From NCBI GenBank assembly GCA_964424455.1, contig CAYRJA010000035.1:1-28196 (forward strand): a DNA stretch of 28,196 nucleotides, given 5' to 3'. The DNA comes from CAYRJA01 sp964424455. GTDB taxonomy: Bacteria > Bacteroidota > Bacteroidia > Chitinophagales > UBA10324. Positions 26,629 through 28,196 of the stretch are shown here, piece by piece. The stretch's first letter is position 1. Each line of letters opens with the position of its first letter. The translations under genes and the position numbers were made by a program. Below the pieces are notes generated by a model. It was not told where the DNA came from. It saw only the letters and a list, made by a program, of their open reading frames with translations, and did no database searches.

Positions 26629-26926
26629 TTGCAATTAAGATCGCTGCCAATGTTTAGTAAGCACGCAACGGCAAGCTCAATATTCTTTCTCTTTTAGCAA
26701 GAATGTGTGCGCTGTTGAGCGAGCACTTTTCATTACGCAAAACAATGCATCATCTTTGTCATAACGGATGTGCGAGTGACGTGCTTGCATTTGTTATACG
26801 ACGTGCACGGTGGTACATGGTTCAAGGTTTCACCAATTTGAGTTCGATGAAGGTTGTGTGGTGCAACTTGCATCAGTGTTTTACAACGCACACCACACTT
26901 CCTGCGCTCTCTGATTTCTTAGCCAC

Positions 26927-28162
26927 TCACCGAAGCAGAATAAATTTTTTGGCTTGTGAGAACTGTCCTACCTGGATTCGGTAGAAGTAGACACCACTGG
27001 AAAACCTAGATGCATCAAGGATTGCGTAATGGTATCCTGCCTTTGATTGCTCGTCTACCAGCGTCAGCACCTCTCGGCCAAGGACGTCGTACAGACTCAG
27101 CGTAACATGCACGTTAATAGGGAGGTTGTACTTGATTGTGGTTGTTGAATTGAATGGATTGGGGTAGTTCTGGTTCAGCGCAAATTCTGTTGGGAGATTT
27201 TTTTCTTCATCATCTTCTATTATTGTTGGATCATCTGTTAGTTTTATGTACAGACTATTGGAATTATAAATGGCAGCCCATTCAGCACCCGAGACTAAAC
27301 TGCTGTCAACAATGCTGCTGAAAGAACCTGTTCGCGAGCCGTATGTTAAAACCAAAAATGAATCTCCCAGAGCTGGTGTAAATCCGTTTACAAGCTTAAT
27401 GTTAAGAATGCCGCTGAGTGAAGCATTTCCCGATATGTTAAATTTGTCATGTTCCGCTCCTGCTGAATATCCGCCAATCTCCATTTGCAAAACAGATGTT
27501 GGCTCTTCAGGATAGTTACCGGTAACAGAGAAAGTTCCAATGTTATCTCCGGGTAATAAATATCCTTTGTTATTCAAAGTTCCATTCTGTGAGTTTATTG
27601 AACCTATACCGGTTATAATTCCGAAAGGTTGATTAATAAAACTTCCCTGAGAGAGTCTTAAAATATTTGTGCTGTCAATTTTAAAAGTGCCAAAGTTTTC
27701 AAAGGAAGGATTAGTGCCTGACTGAATTAACGTAAATTCTCTATTGTTCCAGCCACTTCTTACAGCGTGAATAAATCCATTGGTTACATGGTGAGCGTTA
27801 GTTTTATCAACAATAAATTCTCTGGCAGCAATAATTGTCGAATCATTATTGATAAGTTCAGCTTTCAGAGAGTTGGTGACTCCGTAACTTTCAGAACCGC
27901 CGCTCAATATTTTTTTATTATTTATAAGATTCCCATTTGATACTACAATTGTTGCATTCCCAACAACGCTTCCTGTGTTATCACCCCATAATCTTAATGT
28001 ACCTTCATTAGTGAAACCATTTGCAATGGTAAGAATTGCATCGCTGTGAGCATAAGTTCCATAAGCACCCAAAAATCCCTGATTAACAATACTTCCATTA
28101 ATTGAACTTTGACCAAACGCTTGTATAAAACCATTATTTGGATTGGTATTGTTGCATGAAAA
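26927..28162 (-). pseudogene. T9SS-cargo gene fragment with Ignavibacteria-style sorting domain
   Basis: The frame is open from 28162 to the stop at 26927-26929 (411 residues). A TAG at 28163-28165 closes it upstream, and the only recognised start codon before the body is a TTG at 28070-28072. There is no signal peptide, which T9SS cargo needs, and coding character (VNQGFLGAYGTY) continues above that TTG. The body is beta-solenoid, with an autotransporter-like repeat (LLPGDNIGTFSVTGNY, HDKFNISGNASLSG). The sorting domain begins NQNYPNPFNSTTTIKY and ends GVYFYRIQVG...KKFILLR, a wording typical of Ignavibacteria and relatives, unlike the giant protein. It is most likely a 5'-truncated or frameshifted gene; a sequencing error near 28163 is the alternative. 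Confidence 0.75.
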
Positions 28163-28196
28163 CTACAAGTAAAGGCAGGTAAGTATAAAAGAAAAA

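Larger units (their letters stand above)
26255..26926. other. Long intergenic region with hairpins; no gene
   Basis: This stretch of 672 bases has no supported gene. It holds the mazEF promoter, a hairpin at 26395-26421, the second 50-base repeat at 26579-26628, an attC-like imperfect palindrome at 26758-26802, and a hairpin GTGTGGTG (26856-26863) with CACCACAC (26891-26898) just downstream of the truncated T9SS gene. The last 300 bases are rich in GTGC and CGT strings unlike the AT-rich DNA to the left. An open frame on the plus strand at 26703-26984 runs into the T9SS gene and lacks protein character. Confidence 0.65.

Noticed and set aside
26703..26984. Plus-strand open frame of 93 codons
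   Set aside because: It overlaps the 3' end of the T9SS fragment on the other strand, has many Cys and His residues without pattern, and no recognisable domain.
17242..28196. tRNA or other structural RNA genes
   Set aside because: I looked in all gaps, especially beside hpf where tRNAs are usual in this phylum, and saw no cloverleaf or GGTTCGAATCC-like arm.

Overview
The window looks like a chromosomal segment of a Bacteroidota bacterium. The evidence is: two proteins ending in type IX secretion (T9SS) type A sorting domains; a TamL-type outer-membrane assembly lipoprotein; the rpsU-xerC-hpf gene cluster common in this phylum; and a promoter upstream of rpsU that matches the Bacteroidota consensus (TTTG-N19-TAnnTTTG) exactly. 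Nothing fixes the family or genus.

Left part (1-17241): one enormous open frame, cut off at its 5' end by the window edge, encodes at least 5,746 residues of a modular secreted protein. It holds five consecutive right-handed beta-helix modules of about 750-820 residues. Linker domains of about 110-160 residues separate them. After the modules come Ig-like domains, two and a bit copies of a MopE-type metal-binding motif at an exact 174-base period, more Ig-like/PKD-like domains, an FN3-like domain and the T9SS sorting domain. A strong intrinsic terminator follows.

Middle part (17370-20530): a secreted thioredoxin-like protein with a CSHC active site (+), a small secreted protein of the Fibrobacter-paralogous-domain (FISUMP) type (-), and a 2-Cys peroxiredoxin (+) with its own promoter and terminator. 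The 0.5-kb gap between the last two holds a dispersed inverted repeat.

Housekeeping part (20795-25358): tamL (-), a SpoU-type RNA methyltransferase (+), and the rpsU-xerC-hpf operon (-). These are packed unusually tightly. tamL and the methyltransferase gene diverge from start codons only 2 bases apart, and the methyltransferase gene ends 3 bases from the convergent hpf.

Right part (25359-28196): an accessory-looking region. A MazE/MazF-type toxin-antitoxin pair is bracketed by two 50-base palindromic repeats. A gap with further hairpins follows, then a T9SS cargo gene fragment with an Ignavibacteria-style sorting domain and no usable start or signal peptide.

The most interesting signals are small-scale: families of palindromic repeats around the toxin-antitoxin pair, and a strong excess of the palindromic heptamer TGTWACA (17 hand-counted sites in about 9.4 kb, where about 2 are expected) that stops abruptly in the rightmost 1.5 kb.
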